Below, in pieces: positions 27,155 through 35,275 of a stretch of DNA of 64,000 bases. This DNA comes from Enterovirga aerilata (lineage in GTDB: Bacteria; Pseudomonadota; Alphaproteobacteria; Rhizobiales; Beijerinckiaceae), in contig NZ_JABEPP010000005.1 of the NCBI RefSeq assembly GCF_013044135.1, forward strand, positions 409,122 through 473,121, given 5' to 3'. Every line of letters starts with the position of its first letter. Position 1 is the stretch's first letter. Below the pieces are notes generated by a model. The model was given only the letters and a program-made list of their open reading frames with translations, was not told the DNA's origin and made no database searches. The translations under genes were made by a program, and so were the position numbers.

Positions 27155-28095
27155 GCGCCATCCTCGATATTCTCGCCTCCGCGAGCTTCTGGGCGGCGGC
27201 GCTCCGAATCGCCACCCCGCTGATGTTCGGCGTTCTCGGCGCGCTGATCTGCGAGCGCTCCGGCGTGCTCAATCTCGGCATCGAGGGCATCTTCACGGCC
27301 GGCGCGATGGCAGGTTGGCTCGCCGTCCATCTCGGAGCGGATCTCTGGACGGGCGTGCTGGCCGCAGCCCTCACCGGCGCCGTGTTCGGGCTGCTGCTCG
27401 CGCTGCTGACGGTCCCGCTCGGGCTCTCGCAACACGTGGCAGGGATCGGAGTGACGCTGCTCGCCACGAGCCTCGCCTATTTCACGTACCGCGTCGTGCT
27501 GCCGACAGCGTCCACGCCGCCGCGCATAGAGCCCTTCGGACCGGTGCGGCTTCCGGTGCTGTCCGACCTGCCCTTCCTCGGCCCGGCCTTGTTCAGCCAG
27601 ACGCCGCTGACCTTCCTGGCGCTCACCCTGTTCGGGCTCGTGGCCTTCGTACTCTACCGCACTCCGCTCGGGCTCGCGATCCGGGCTGCCGGCGAGAACC
27701 CGGCCGCGGTCGAAGCGCAGGGGCTCGACGTTCACCTCGTCCGCATCGGCGCCGTCGTTACAGGCTCGGCCGTCATGGCGCTGGGCGGCGCCTTCCTGAC
27801 GATGTCCGCCTTCAACGCCTTCTTCTTCGAGATGACGGGCGGCCGCGGCTGGATCTGCATCGCGCTCACCGTCTTCGCCTCGTGGCGCCCGGGCAAGGCG
27901 CTGCTCGGCGCCATTCTCTTCGGCGCCTTCGACGCATTCCAGCTCCGGCTCCAGCACGAGGTGGCGGGCGCCGTCCCGAGCCAGGTCTTCCTGATGCTGC
28001 CCTATCTCCTCTCGATAGCGGCGCTCTGCCTGGTGGCCCGCCGTGCCGACTACCCCAAGGCGCTCATGATTCCCTATGTGAAGGGGCAACGGTGA
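27151..28095 (+). CDS. ABC transporter permease (BMP system, second)
   Basis: A 314-residue YufQ-type permease starting at GTG 27151. It contains CERSGVLNLGIEGIFTAGAMAG near residue 30 and the coupling loop LAIRAAGENPAAVEAQGLDV. It completes the importer of 23560-28095. In a simple operon the deaminase-like gene would follow directly; here a toxin-antitoxin module is interposed. Confidence 0.93.
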   Translation: MSAILDILASASFWAAALRIATPLMFGVLGALICERSGVLNLGIEGIFTAGAMAGWLAVHLGADLWTGVLAAALTGAVFGLLLALLTVPLGLSQHVAGIGVTLLATSLAYFTYRVVLPTASTPPRIEPFGPVRLPVLSDLPFLGPALFSQTPLTFLALTLFGLVAFVLYRTPLGLAIRAAGENPAAVEAQGLDVHLVRIGAVVTGSAVMALGGAFLTMSAFNAFFFEMTGGRGWICIALTVFASWRPGKALLGAILFGAFDAFQLRLQHEVAGAVPSQVFLMLPYLLSIAALCLVARRADYPKALMIPYVKGQR

Positions 28096-28195
28096 GGCTT
28101 GCTTCGCTTACACTCCGGCGCAACATGACCATTGTAGTAACGGAGGCAGCAATGCGAGGATCCAGCTCAGGGAAGCAAAGGCGACGCTCTCTTCC

Positions 28196-28390
28196 GTGAT
28201 CGACGAGGCGAAGCGCGGAGAGCCTTCGATCATCACACGCCACGGCAAGCCCGAAGCGGTCGTGGTCGGCTTTGAAGAGTGGGAACGCATGGGTCGGCTC
28301 CAATCCTTTGGGAAGTTCCTGATGTCCGCACCCTTCGAGGAGGGAGACATCCCCGAGCGCGATCGAACCTGGCGTGACGTGGATCTGTGA
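28196..28390 (+). CDS. vapB: Phd/YefM-VapB-type antitoxin (N-terminus possibly frameshifted)
   Basis: The visible frame gives VIDEAKRGEPSIITRHGKPEA and VVVGFEEWERM, the core of Phd/YefM-family antitoxins, then an acidic tail. The only in-frame start is GTG 28196, which would remove the N-terminal DNA-binding strand. Upstream in the same frame are codons for IQLREAKATLSS, exactly the expected N-terminus, but they connect to no start codon. ATG 28152, preceded by GGAGG, is out of frame and would yield MRIQLREAK if two bases near 28157 were absent. It precedes the PIN toxin with a GTGA overlap. Confidence 0.75.
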   Translation: MIDEAKRGEPSIITRHGKPEAVVVGFEEWERMGRLQSFGKFLMSAPFEEGDIPERDRTWRDVDL

Positions 28391-28833
28391 CGGACTACCT
28401 GCTCGATACCGACATCGTTTCGGCCAGTTCGCCTACGAAGGCGGCCTACGAACGTCACTTCGTCGGCTGGGTCGAGGAGCGCTCGGTGAGACTTTATCTG
28501 TCTGCGGTGACGATAGCGGAGATCACGACGGGAACAGCCAAGCTGAAAAGAGAGCACCCTGGGCGACGGGCTAAAGCTCTCGCCGAATGGCTGGAATCCG
28601 TAGTCGTGACCTATGGCAATCGAGTCTTGCCGGTGGATGTCGAGATTGCACTCGGGGCCGGGAAACGCGTGGATCTATTACGGAGTCGCGGCCATCAGCC
28701 TGGGCTGCCGGATGCCGCCATCGCAGCCACTGCAATCCGGCACGGTCTGACCGTGGTGACCCGAAACACTCGTCATTTCCGCGTCTTCGACGTTCCGCTT
28801 CTGGATCCGTTCGACGAAGCCTTTCGCACATGA
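28387..28833 (+). CDS. vapC: VapC-type PIN-domain toxin
   Basis: A 148-residue PIN ribonuclease. Acidic metal ligands are visible in YLLDTDIVSA, TIAEITTG and GLPDAAIAATA, with VVTRNTRHF at the C-terminal strand. VapC toxins cut tRNA or rRNA and are neutralised by the cognate antitoxin. The GTG start at 28387 overlaps the antitoxin stop. The TGA is at 28831-28833 and the next gene starts at 28830 (ATGA). GC content is visibly lower than in the flanking transporter and deaminase genes, suggesting acquisition. Confidence 0.9.
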   Translation: MTDYLLDTDIVSASSPTKAAYERHFVGWVEERSVRLYLSAVTIAEITTGTAKLKREHPGRRAKALAEWLESVVVTYGNRVLPVDVEIALGAGKRVDLLRSRGHQPGLPDAAIAATAIRHGLTVVTRNTRHFRVFDVPLLDPFDEAFRT

Positions 28834-30110
28834 CTCTCGACCTCCTCGTCCGCAACGCCGTCCTGCCCGACGGCCGCACAGGCCAGGACATCGCCGTCCG
28901 GGGCGGGCGCATCGCGGAGATGCGGCCAGGCATCGAAGCGGAGGCGACGCGGGTGATCGACGCCGCCGGGCATCTCGTCTCGCCGCCCTTCGTCGACATC
29001 CATTTCCACATGGACGCGACGCTCTCGCTCGGGCTGCCGCGGCTCAACCAGTCCGGGACGCTCCTCGAAGGCATCGCGCTCTGGGGCGAGCTGAAGCCGC
29101 TCCTCACGCACGAGGCGATCGTCGAGCGCGCCCTGCACTATTGCGACATGGCCGTCGCACAGGGCCTGCTTGCGATCCGCTCTCACGTCGACGTCTGCGA
29201 CGACCGGCTTCTCGCGGTCGATGCGCTGCTCGACGTCAAGAGGCGCGTTCAGCCCTATCTCGACCTGCAGCTCGTGGCCTTCCCGCAGGACGGCTATTAC
29301 CGCTCGCCCGGCGCGGTCGAGAACCTGAAGCGGGCACTCGACAAGGGTGTCGAGGTCGTCGGCGGCATCCCGCATTTCGAGCGGACAATGGCCGACGGGG
29401 CGGCGTCGGTCCGCGCCCTCTGCGAGCTCGCGGCGGAGCGGGGCCTGCGGGTCGACATGCATTGCGACGAGACGGACGATCCGCTCTCGCGCCATATCGA
29501 GACCCTGGCCTACGAGACCCAGCGGCTCGGGCTCCGCGGCCGGGTGGCCGGCTCGCACCTGACCTCCATGCACTCGATGGACAACTACTACGTCTCGAAG
29601 CTCCTGCCCCTGATGGCGGAGGCGGGGGTCGCCGCGATCGCGAACCCGCTCATCAACATCGTCATCCAGGGTCGGCACGACACCTATCCGAAGCGGCGCG
29701 GCATGACCCGCATTCCGGAGATGCGCGCGCAGGGCATCCTCTGCGCCCTCGGGCACGATTGCGTGATGGATCCCTGGTACTCGCTGGGCTCCGGGGACAT
29801 GCTGGAGGTGGCGCATATGGCCGTGCATGTCGGCCATATGACCAGCCGCGAGGCCATGGGCTTCTGCTTCGACGCGGTGACCAAAAACCCGGCTTCCATC
29901 ATGGGCCTGGACGGCTACGGGCTCGCGCCCGGCTGCAACGCCGACTTCGTGCTGCTCCAGGCCCGCGATCCCATCGACGCGATCCGGCTCAAGGCGACGC
30001 GGCTGGCCGTCGTCCGGCGCGGACGCGTGATCGCCGAGACTCCGGCCCGGATCCCCGCGCTGGCGCTCGAGGGCAGGCCCGCCACCCTCGACGTCACCCT
30101 CGCAAGCTAA
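28830..30110 (+). CDS. Cytosine-deaminase-like amidohydrolase
   Basis: A 426-residue metal-dependent amidohydrolase. Metal ligands are in VDIHFHMDATLS (HxH), DMHCDETDD (His and catalytic Glu) and LGHDCVMDPWYSLGSGDM (Asp), the CodA arrangement. It would deaminate cytosine or a related ring compound in the cytoplasm. Its position after the BMP importer suggests it handles the imported base. The ATG overlaps the vapC stop, so its translation is now coupled to the toxin gene. Confidence 0.9.
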   Translation: MTLDLLVRNAVLPDGRTGQDIAVRGGRIAEMRPGIEAEATRVIDAAGHLVSPPFVDIHFHMDATLSLGLPRLNQSGTLLEGIALWGELKPLLTHEAIVERALHYCDMAVAQGLLAIRSHVDVCDDRLLAVDALLDVKRRVQPYLDLQLVAFPQDGYYRSPGAVENLKRALDKGVEVVGGIPHFERTMADGAASVRALCELAAERGLRVDMHCDETDDPLSRHIETLAYETQRLGLRGRVAGSHLTSMHSMDNYYVSKLLPLMAEAGVAAIANPLINIVIQGRHDTYPKRRGMTRIPEMRAQGILCALGHDCVMDPWYSLGSGDMLEVAHMAVHVGHMTSREAMGFCFDAVTKNPASIMGLDGYGLAPGCNADFVLLQARDPIDAIRLKATRLAVVRRGRVIAETPARIPALALEGRPATLDVTLAS

Positions 30111-30213
30111 GTCACGTTCCCGCCCGCCAGGAGTCCTGGCCGCCCGCAGCACGCGGACGAGCCGCGCCGCATCACGCCGCAAAGCCAGCGCTCCGGGGCC
30201 GTCCCCGATTCCA

Positions 30214-30231
30214 CGCCGGTGAAAACCGGCG
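30214..30231. terminator. Stable GAAA-tetraloop hairpin after the importer/deaminase operon
   Basis: CGCCGGT (30214-30220) and ACCGGCG (30225-30231) pair over a GAAA tetraloop, about 105 bases after the deaminase stop. There is no T-run, so it may be a Rho-dependent or stability element rather than an intrinsic terminator. Confidence 0.35.
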
Positions 30232-30338
30232 CCGTCCCCGGTGTTCCGCCGGTCGCGACGGCACCGCCCGTTTGCGGAGTAAGGGTTTCGTAAAGAGGCG
30301 TGGTTAGCCTTTCCTGAAGTGCAGTTGCGGAAAGCGCC

Positions 30339-31349
30339 ATGATTCCAGCGACCTGGTTCCGAAAAGCCAAGACGCCCGAGGCCATTCCGGCGAGGGACAA
30401 CACGACGGCAGCGGCCCCCGTGCCGGCCGCCGCGGCCGCGGCCGCGCTGCATGAGGAGATCGCGAAGGCCGAAGCCGTCGCGGCCCCAGAGAAGGAGACC
30501 GCCGCGGCCGGCGCGACGCTCCGGGCCTCGCGCCTCGTCGAGGCGGGGCGTAGGAGCTCGACGGATCTGCGGTCCCGCCTGAGCTCTCTGTTCGCCCAGG
30601 CCGAGCCCTGGGCCCGGCCCGCGGGCGCCGCCGCCGCGATCATGGTCGCGGGTGCGCTCGGCTATGCTGGCGGCTACGCCTCGGCCGGCAGGGCGCCGGC
30701 GGACGATCCGGTCCTCGCCCGCTGGACCGAGGCCGCGGCCGGCATCCGGGAGAACCGCGAGGACGTCGCGCGGCTCGCCTCCGAGATGAAGTCCGTCCGC
30801 ACCGCGCTCGACGGCATCAGGAGCGAGCGCCGCGGGGGCGACCTCTCCGCCCGGCAGGCCCAGCTCTCGGACAAGGTCGAGCGCTCCGCCGCGGATACGG
30901 CCGCGAAGCTCGCCAAGCTCGCCGAGCAGGTGGACCGCATCGAGAAGACGCAGCGCGATCCGGCCCGCGTCGGCGCGCTGGTGGAGCGCCTCGACCGGAT
31001 CGAGAAGCAGATGCAGACCGCCGCGGCGGCTCAGGCGCCCGCCCCGAAGCCCGTCGCTGCGGCACCGCAGCCTTCGGGCGACGTCACCCAAACCGGAAGC
31101 CTGCCGCCGGTGGATGCTCGGCCGCCCGCGCGTCCGGTCGAGACCGTCGATCCCCGCAGGCTCCAGGCGGAGGGCTACACGGTCCGCGACGTCGAGGACG
31201 GCTTCGCGCTCGTCGAGAGCCGGAACGGCCGCTTCTTCGAGGTGGCACCCGGGATGAGCCTGCCCGGACTGGGCCGTGTCGAGTCGATCGAGCGGCGCGG
31301 CCGGCAATGGGTGGTGGTGACCCCGAAGGGCTTCGTCGCCGAGCGGTGA
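30339..31349 (+). CDS. Membrane-anchored coiled-coil protein of unknown function
   Basis: A 336-residue protein. It has an Ala-rich cytoplasmic N-terminus, one transmembrane segment near 88-108 (AAAAIMVAGALGYAGGYASAG) and a periplasmic coiled coil near 120-225 (DKVERSAADTAAKLAKLAEQ, VERLDRIEKQ). An Ala/Pro linker then leads to a small C-terminal domain (YTVRDVEDGFALVESRNGRF and WVVVTPKGFVAE). No enzyme motif is recognised. It has its own 228-base upstream region and converges on the isochorismatase-like gene. Envelope-associated structural or regulatory role is inference. Confidence 0.75.
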   Translation: MIPATWFRKAKTPEAIPARDNTTAAAPVPAAAAAAALHEEIAKAEAVAAPEKETAAAGATLRASRLVEAGRRSSTDLRSRLSSLFAQAEPWARPAGAAAAIMVAGALGYAGGYASAGRAPADDPVLARWTEAAAGIRENREDVARLASEMKSVRTALDGIRSERRGGDLSARQAQLSDKVERSAADTAAKLAKLAEQVDRIEKTQRDPARVGALVERLDRIEKQMQTAAAAQAPAPKPVAAAPQPSGDVTQTGSLPPVDARPPARPVETVDPRRLQAEGYTVRDVEDGFALVESRNGRFFEVAPGMSLPGLGRVESIERRGRQWVVVTPKGFVAER

Positions 31350-31359
31350 CCTGTCGCGC

Positions 31360-31974
31360 TCACGACCAGTTCGCGACGATGGTCGAGGCGGACGCGACCT
31401 CGACCTGCTGCCCGTAGCGGCGCCGGTAGAGCGTGATCGAGGCGTCGTGCGCCGTGTCGGAGGACGAGCAGAGGCAGTCCTTGCCGACGATCACGCGGTA
31501 GCCCCGGTCCACCGCCCCGAGCACGGCAGCGAGCACGCAGACATCGGTCTCGCCGCCGGTGACGACGAGGGTGTCCGTCCCCCGGCGCTCGAGCTCCTGC
31601 GTGAGCGCCGGCTCGAACCAGGGCGAGTAGACCTTCTTGTCGATCACCTTCGCGGGCGGCACGAAGCGCGCGAGCTCGGGCACGAGCTCGATCATGTCCG
31701 GAGGGAGACGCTCGAGCGTCAGATCGGCCCATTTCTCGTAATAGTGCTTCCAGGTGCCCCTGCCTTCGCCCGGCCGTGCGGCCGGGATGAAGCGCGTGAA
31801 GACGGTTCTGTCGGGATGGGCCTCCACCACCCGCACCACCTCAGGCAGCACCCGCTCCATCCAGGGCGTGTGCCACGGCGTGTCCCGCGCGAAGATGTTC
31901 TGCATGTCGACGCAGAGATGGACGGCGTTCTCGGGAATCGGCCCGCGCGTCAGTTCCTCGTCGGTCTTGGCCAA
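31360..31974 (-). CDS. Isochorismatase-family cysteine hydrolase
   Basis: A 204-residue cysteine hydrolase with the D-K-C triad: Asp in LCVDMQNIF, Lys in DKKVYSPW and Cys in TGGETDVCVLAAV. Relatives include nicotinamidase, N-carbamoylsarcosine amidase and isochorismatase. The best start is TTG 31974, preceded by GGGGAG at a spacing of six bases; no ATG precedes the catalytic Asp without running into nadE. It lies 31 bases after nadE on the same strand, so a nicotinamide/NAD role is attractive but unproven. Confidence 0.88.
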   Translation of the reverse strand: MAKTDEELTRGPIPENAVHLCVDMQNIFARDTPWHTPWMERVLPEVVRVVEAHPDRTVFTRFIPAARPGEGRGTWKHYYEKWADLTLERLPPDMIELVPELARFVPPAKVIDKKVYSPWFEPALTQELERRGTDTLVVTGGETDVCVLAAVLGAVDRGYRVIVGKDCLCSSSDTAHDASITLYRRRYGQQVEVASASTIVANWS

Positions 31975-32005
31975 GCGTCGCTCCCCGGTCCGGCCCTGAC
32001 AATGC

Positions 32006-34054
32006 TCAGGCGCGGGGAACGTTGCGCTCCAGCTCCGCCAGCCAGACGGCGGCGTTGCCGTCGGACGGCGCCCGCCAGTCGCCGCGCGGCGAGAGCGAGC
32101 CGCCATGGGAGACCTTCGGGCCGTTCGGAAGGGCCGAGCGCTTGAACTGCGCGAAGGCGAAGAAGCGGCGCAGGAACACCTCGAGCCAGCGCCGGATCGT
32201 TTCGAGGTCGTAGGCGCGCCGTCGCTCGGCGGGGAAGCCGGGCGGCCAGTCGCCCCTGGCCGCATCACCCCAGGCGTGGAGCGCCAGGAACGCGATCTTG
32301 GACGGCCGGAAGCCGTAGCGGAGCGTGTAGAAGAGGTTGAAGTCCTGCAGCTCGTAGGGCCCGACCTTCGCCTCCGTCGATTGCGGCGTCTCGCCGGCTT
32401 CGACGGGCACGAGCTCGGGCGAGATCTCGGTGTCGAGGATCGCGAGCAGGGTCTTGTTGATGCCCGCTCCGGATTCGAACTGGCCCGAGGAGACCACCCA
32501 CCGGATCAGGTGCTGGATCAGCGTCTTCGGCACCCCGGCATTGACGTTGTAGTGCGACATCTGGTCTCCGACGCCGTAGGTGCACCAGCCGAGCGCGAGC
32601 TCCGACAGGTCGCCCGTCCCGACCACGATCGCACCCTGCTGATTGGCCAGCCGGAACAGGAAGTCGGTCCGCAGCCCCGCCTGCACGTTCTCGAAGGTCA
32701 CGTCGTAGACGGGCTCGCCGCGCCCGAACGGATGGCCGAGATCAGACAGCATCTGACGTGCGGCCGGTTTGATGTCGAGCTCGTGCCATGTCACGCCGAG
32801 CGCTTCCATGAGCGCGATCGCGTTCGCCTTGGTCTCGCCGGAGGTCGCAAATCCCGGCATCGTGTAGCCGAGGATGTCGGTGCGCGGCCAGCCGAGCCGG
32901 TCGAAGGCCTTGGCGGCCACGATCAGGGCATGGGTCGAATCGAGCCCGCCCGAGACGCCGATCACCACCCGCTTCGTCCCGATCGCGGAGAGACGCTGCG
33001 CGAGGCCGGCGACCTGGATGTTGTAGCCCTCGTAGCAGTCCTGGGCGAGGCGCACCGGATCGTCCGGCACGAAGGGGAAGCGATCGACCCGGCGCTCGAG
33101 CCCGACATCGTCGAGCGGGGGGTCGAGCCGGAACGGGACCGAGCGATAGGCCAGCCGCCCGCCCTGGGCCCGCCGGTTGTCGTCGAAGGTCCCCATGAAG
33201 TTCCGCTCCTGGCGGAGGAGGTCGAGATCGACATCCGCCACCGTGATCTGATCGGCGGTCGCGAAGCGCTCCCCCTCGGCCAGCAGCACCGCATTCTCGT
33301 AGATCGAGGTCTGGCCGTCCCAGGAGAGGTCCGTGGTCGATTCCCCCGCCCCGCCGGCGGCATAGACATAGGCGCAGAGGCAGCGGGCCGAGGTGGATTG
33401 GCAGTACAGCGCGCGGCTCGAGGCCCGGCCGATGGTGATCGGGCTGCCCGAGAGGTTCGCCAGCACGGTGGCGCCGGCGAGCGCGGCCTCGGCGCCGGGC
33501 TGGAGCGGAATCCACATGTCCTCGCAGATCTCCACTCCGAGGGTCAGGCCGGGCAGGTCGGCCGCCGGGAAGATCAGGTCCGTGCCGAAGGGCGCCTCGA
33601 TCGCTCCGATCCGGATCGTCTCGCCCCGTATGCCTTCGCCGGACGCGAAGTGGCGCGCCTCGTAGAACTCGCGATAGGTCGGCAGATAGGTCTTCGGGAC
33701 GACTCCGAGCAGCCGCCCGCGGTGGATGACGAGCGCGGCGTTGTAGATCCGCGCGCCGAACCGGAGCGGCGCGCCGACCACCAGCACCGGCAGGAGCCCG
33801 GCCGAGGCCTCCACGAGAACCGCGACCGCCTCCTCGACCGCGTCGAGGAGCACGTCCTGCATCAGGAGGTCCTCGATCGAATAGCCGGAGAGGAAGAGCT
33901 CCGGATAGACCGCGACCGCCACCGCCCGGTCGTGACAGCGCCGCGCGACGTCCAGCACCGCCGCCGCATTCCGCTCCGGATCGGCCAGATGGCATCGCGG
34001 CACCACGGCCGCGACGCGTGCGAAGCCTCGGGCGTAGATCGAGCGGAAGGTCAT
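32006..34054 (-). CDS. nadE: Glutamine-dependent NAD+ synthetase
   Basis: A 682-residue two-domain enzyme. The N-terminal nitrilase/glutaminase domain carries the Glu52-Lys121-Cys177 triad (YPELFLSGYS, VPKTYLPTYREF, GVEICEDMW). The C-terminal synthetase has the pyrophosphate loop GVSGGLDSTHAL. It makes NAD+ from deamido-NAD+, ATP and glutamine-derived ammonia. The length matches the long mycobacterial-type NadE rather than the shorter ~550-residue form. The start ATG 34054 is clear; BrnT diverges from it. Confidence 0.96.
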   Translation of the reverse strand: MTFRSIYARGFARVAAVVPRCHLADPERNAAAVLDVARRCHDRAVAVAVYPELFLSGYSIEDLLMQDVLLDAVEEAVAVLVEASAGLLPVLVVGAPLRFGARIYNAALVIHRGRLLGVVPKTYLPTYREFYEARHFASGEGIRGETIRIGAIEAPFGTDLIFPAADLPGLTLGVEICEDMWIPLQPGAEAALAGATVLANLSGSPITIGRASSRALYCQSTSARCLCAYVYAAGGAGESTTDLSWDGQTSIYENAVLLAEGERFATADQITVADVDLDLLRQERNFMGTFDDNRRAQGGRLAYRSVPFRLDPPLDDVGLERRVDRFPFVPDDPVRLAQDCYEGYNIQVAGLAQRLSAIGTKRVVIGVSGGLDSTHALIVAAKAFDRLGWPRTDILGYTMPGFATSGETKANAIALMEALGVTWHELDIKPAARQMLSDLGHPFGRGEPVYDVTFENVQAGLRTDFLFRLANQQGAIVVGTGDLSELALGWCTYGVGDQMSHYNVNAGVPKTLIQHLIRWVVSSGQFESGAGINKTLLAILDTEISPELVPVEAGETPQSTEAKVGPYELQDFNLFYTLRYGFRPSKIAFLALHAWGDAARGDWPPGFPAERRRAYDLETIRRWLEVFLRRFFAFAQFKRSALPNGPKVSHGGSLSPRGDWRAPSDGNAAVWLAELERNVPRA

Positions 34055-34108
34055 GCGCGTCCCGGCATTCTGCGGCCCTGCACCCGGCCGGGCTCAAGGT
34101 CCCGCCTC

Positions 34109-34114
34109 TATACT
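34109..34114 (+). promoter_or_regulatory. Candidate -10 box upstream of brnT
   Basis: TATACT stands about 65 bases before the brnT ATG in otherwise GC-rich sequence. No convincing -35 is seen; assignment is tentative. Confidence 0.3.
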
Positions 34115-34160
34115 ACTCTCCCGCCGATCCGGATCCCTCCTGTGCCGGCCAGCTTGTTTT

Positions 34161-34172
34161 CCGTAGCTACGG
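34161..34172. promoter_or_regulatory. 12-bp palindrome upstream of brnT (candidate BrnA operator)
   Basis: CCGTAGCTACGG is a perfect palindrome ending 7 bases before the brnT ATG; the flanks TTT/GAA extend it with one mismatch. BrnTA modules are autorepressed by BrnA binding at the promoter, so this is the likely operator. It also covers the ribosome-binding region. Confidence 0.45.
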
Positions 34173-34179
34173 GAATTAC

Positions 34180-34452
34180 ATGGCGATCACGTTCGATCCG
34201 GCCAAGCGGGACTGGACCATGGCCAACCGCGGCCTCAACTTCGAGGACGCGCCGATCGTATTCGGCGGGCCGCGATACGACCAAGTCGATGCCCGGCGCG
34301 ACTACGGAGAGACACGGGTCATCACCGTCGGCTTTCTCGCGGGCAGAATGGTGATCGTGGGCTGGACGCCTCGCGGCGACAACCAGCACATCTTTTCGAT
34401 GAGGAAGGCCAATGCCCGAGAACAGAGACGCTACGAAAAGCTCCTCGCCTGA
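34180..34452 (+). CDS. brnT: BrnT-family toxin
   Basis: A 90-residue RelE-fold ribonuclease toxin. Family signatures: ITFDPAKRDWTMANRGLNFEDAPIVF is split by the typical K-x-x-N-x-x-x-H-like helix (here NRGLNFEDA), then RYGET-like DYGETRVITVGFLAGR, and the C-terminal IFSMRKANAREQRRYE with the catalytic Arg residues. BrnT halts translation and is neutralised by BrnA. The 3' end overlaps brnA by 41 bases. Divergent from nadE. Confidence 0.92.
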   Translation: MAITFDPAKRDWTMANRGLNFEDAPIVFGGPRYDQVDARRDYGETRVITVGFLAGRMVIVGWTPRGDNQHIFSMRKANAREQRRYEKLLA

Positions 34453-34723
34453 GATCAAGTCGGACCTGGCCAAGGTCGACGCCTACGTCCTCACGCAGGC
34501 CGATTACGACGAGATTCCCGAGCTCACGGACGAGTGGTTCGAGGCCGCCGACTTCAAGATCGGCGACAAGCTGATCCGGCGGGGGCGGCCGAAAAGCGAC
34601 AAACCCAAGAAGCAGGTGACGCTGCGGCTCGATGCCGACCTGCTGGACGGCTTGCGCGCCACCGGCCCGGGCTGGCAGACCCGGATCAACGAGGTCCTGC
34701 GGGACTGGCTGGAGAAGCGCTGA
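34412..34723 (+). CDS. brnA: BrnA-family antitoxin
   Basis: A 103-residue antitoxin. The N-terminal part (LTQADYDEIPELTDEWFEAADF) binds the toxin. The C-terminal ribbon-helix-helix (KKQVTLRLDADLLDGLRATGPGWQTRINEVLRDWL region) binds DNA. It is encoded in overlap with brnT, toxin first, as in Brucella BrnTA. A cupin gene begins 1 base after its stop. Confidence 0.93.
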   Translation: MPENRDATKSSSPEIKSDLAKVDAYVLTQADYDEIPELTDEWFEAADFKIGDKLIRRGRPKSDKPKKQVTLRLDADLLDGLRATGPGWQTRINEVLRDWLEKR

Positions 34724-34724
34724 G

Positions 34725-35231
34725 ATGGGCGACCACCACCATCACGACCACGACCGTTCGCACCACCACGGCGAGCCGCGCTGGAAGCATGACGGCGTGC
34801 GCGTCATCAAGGGCGACCAGCTCGATCCGAACACGGCCCAGACGCCGGGCATGTTCCGGCAGGCCGCGATCAATGCCGCCCGCGTCGGGGCGCAGAAGAT
34901 CTGGGCCGGCACCGTCGCGATCCAGCCGAACGCCAAGACCGGGGTGCATCACCACGGCGAGCTCGAGAGCGTGATCTACGTGGTGCGCGGCCATGCCCGC
35001 ATGCGCTGGGGCGACCGGCTCGAATACGTAGCGGAGGCGGGCCCGGGCGACTTCATCTTCGTGCCGCCCTTCGTGCCGCACCAGGAGATCAACGCCTCCA
35101 CGGACGAGCCGCTCGAATGCGTGCTGGTGCGCTCCGACAACGAGGCGGTGGTGGTGAACATCACCGATGTCGAGCCGGTCGAGAAGCCGGAGGAGGTCTA
35201 CTGGGTCGACCCGATCCACAAGCATCCGTAA
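34725..35231 (+). CDS. Cupin-domain protein with His-rich N-terminus
   Basis: A 168-residue protein whose first 16 residues are nearly all His/Asp (GDHHHHDHDRSHHHG), followed by a single cupin barrel. Metal motif 1 is GVHHHGELESVIYVVRGHARMR and motif 2 is PGDFIFVPPFVPHQEIN. The His tail suggests nickel or zinc storage or delivery to the barrel. It starts 1 base after the brnA stop, so it is probably co-expressed with the BrnTA module, although cupins are not part of known BrnTA systems. Enzymatic activity is unknown. Confidence 0.88.
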   Translation: MGDHHHHDHDRSHHHGEPRWKHDGVRVIKGDQLDPNTAQTPGMFRQAAINAARVGAQKIWAGTVAIQPNAKTGVHHHGELESVIYVVRGHARMRWGDRLEYVAEAGPGDFIFVPPFVPHQEINASTDEPLECVLVRSDNEAVVVNITDVEPVEKPEEVYWVDPIHKHP

Positions 35232-35275
35232 GGATGAAGCCCGCCGGCCGCTTGTTAACCGTTTGGAGTTGGAAT

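Noticed and set aside
28125..28200. Separate short gene beginning MTIVVTEAAMRG at ATG 28125
   Set aside because: It ends after about 25 codons and overlaps the expected antitoxin N-terminus in another frame; more likely an out-of-frame relic than a gene.
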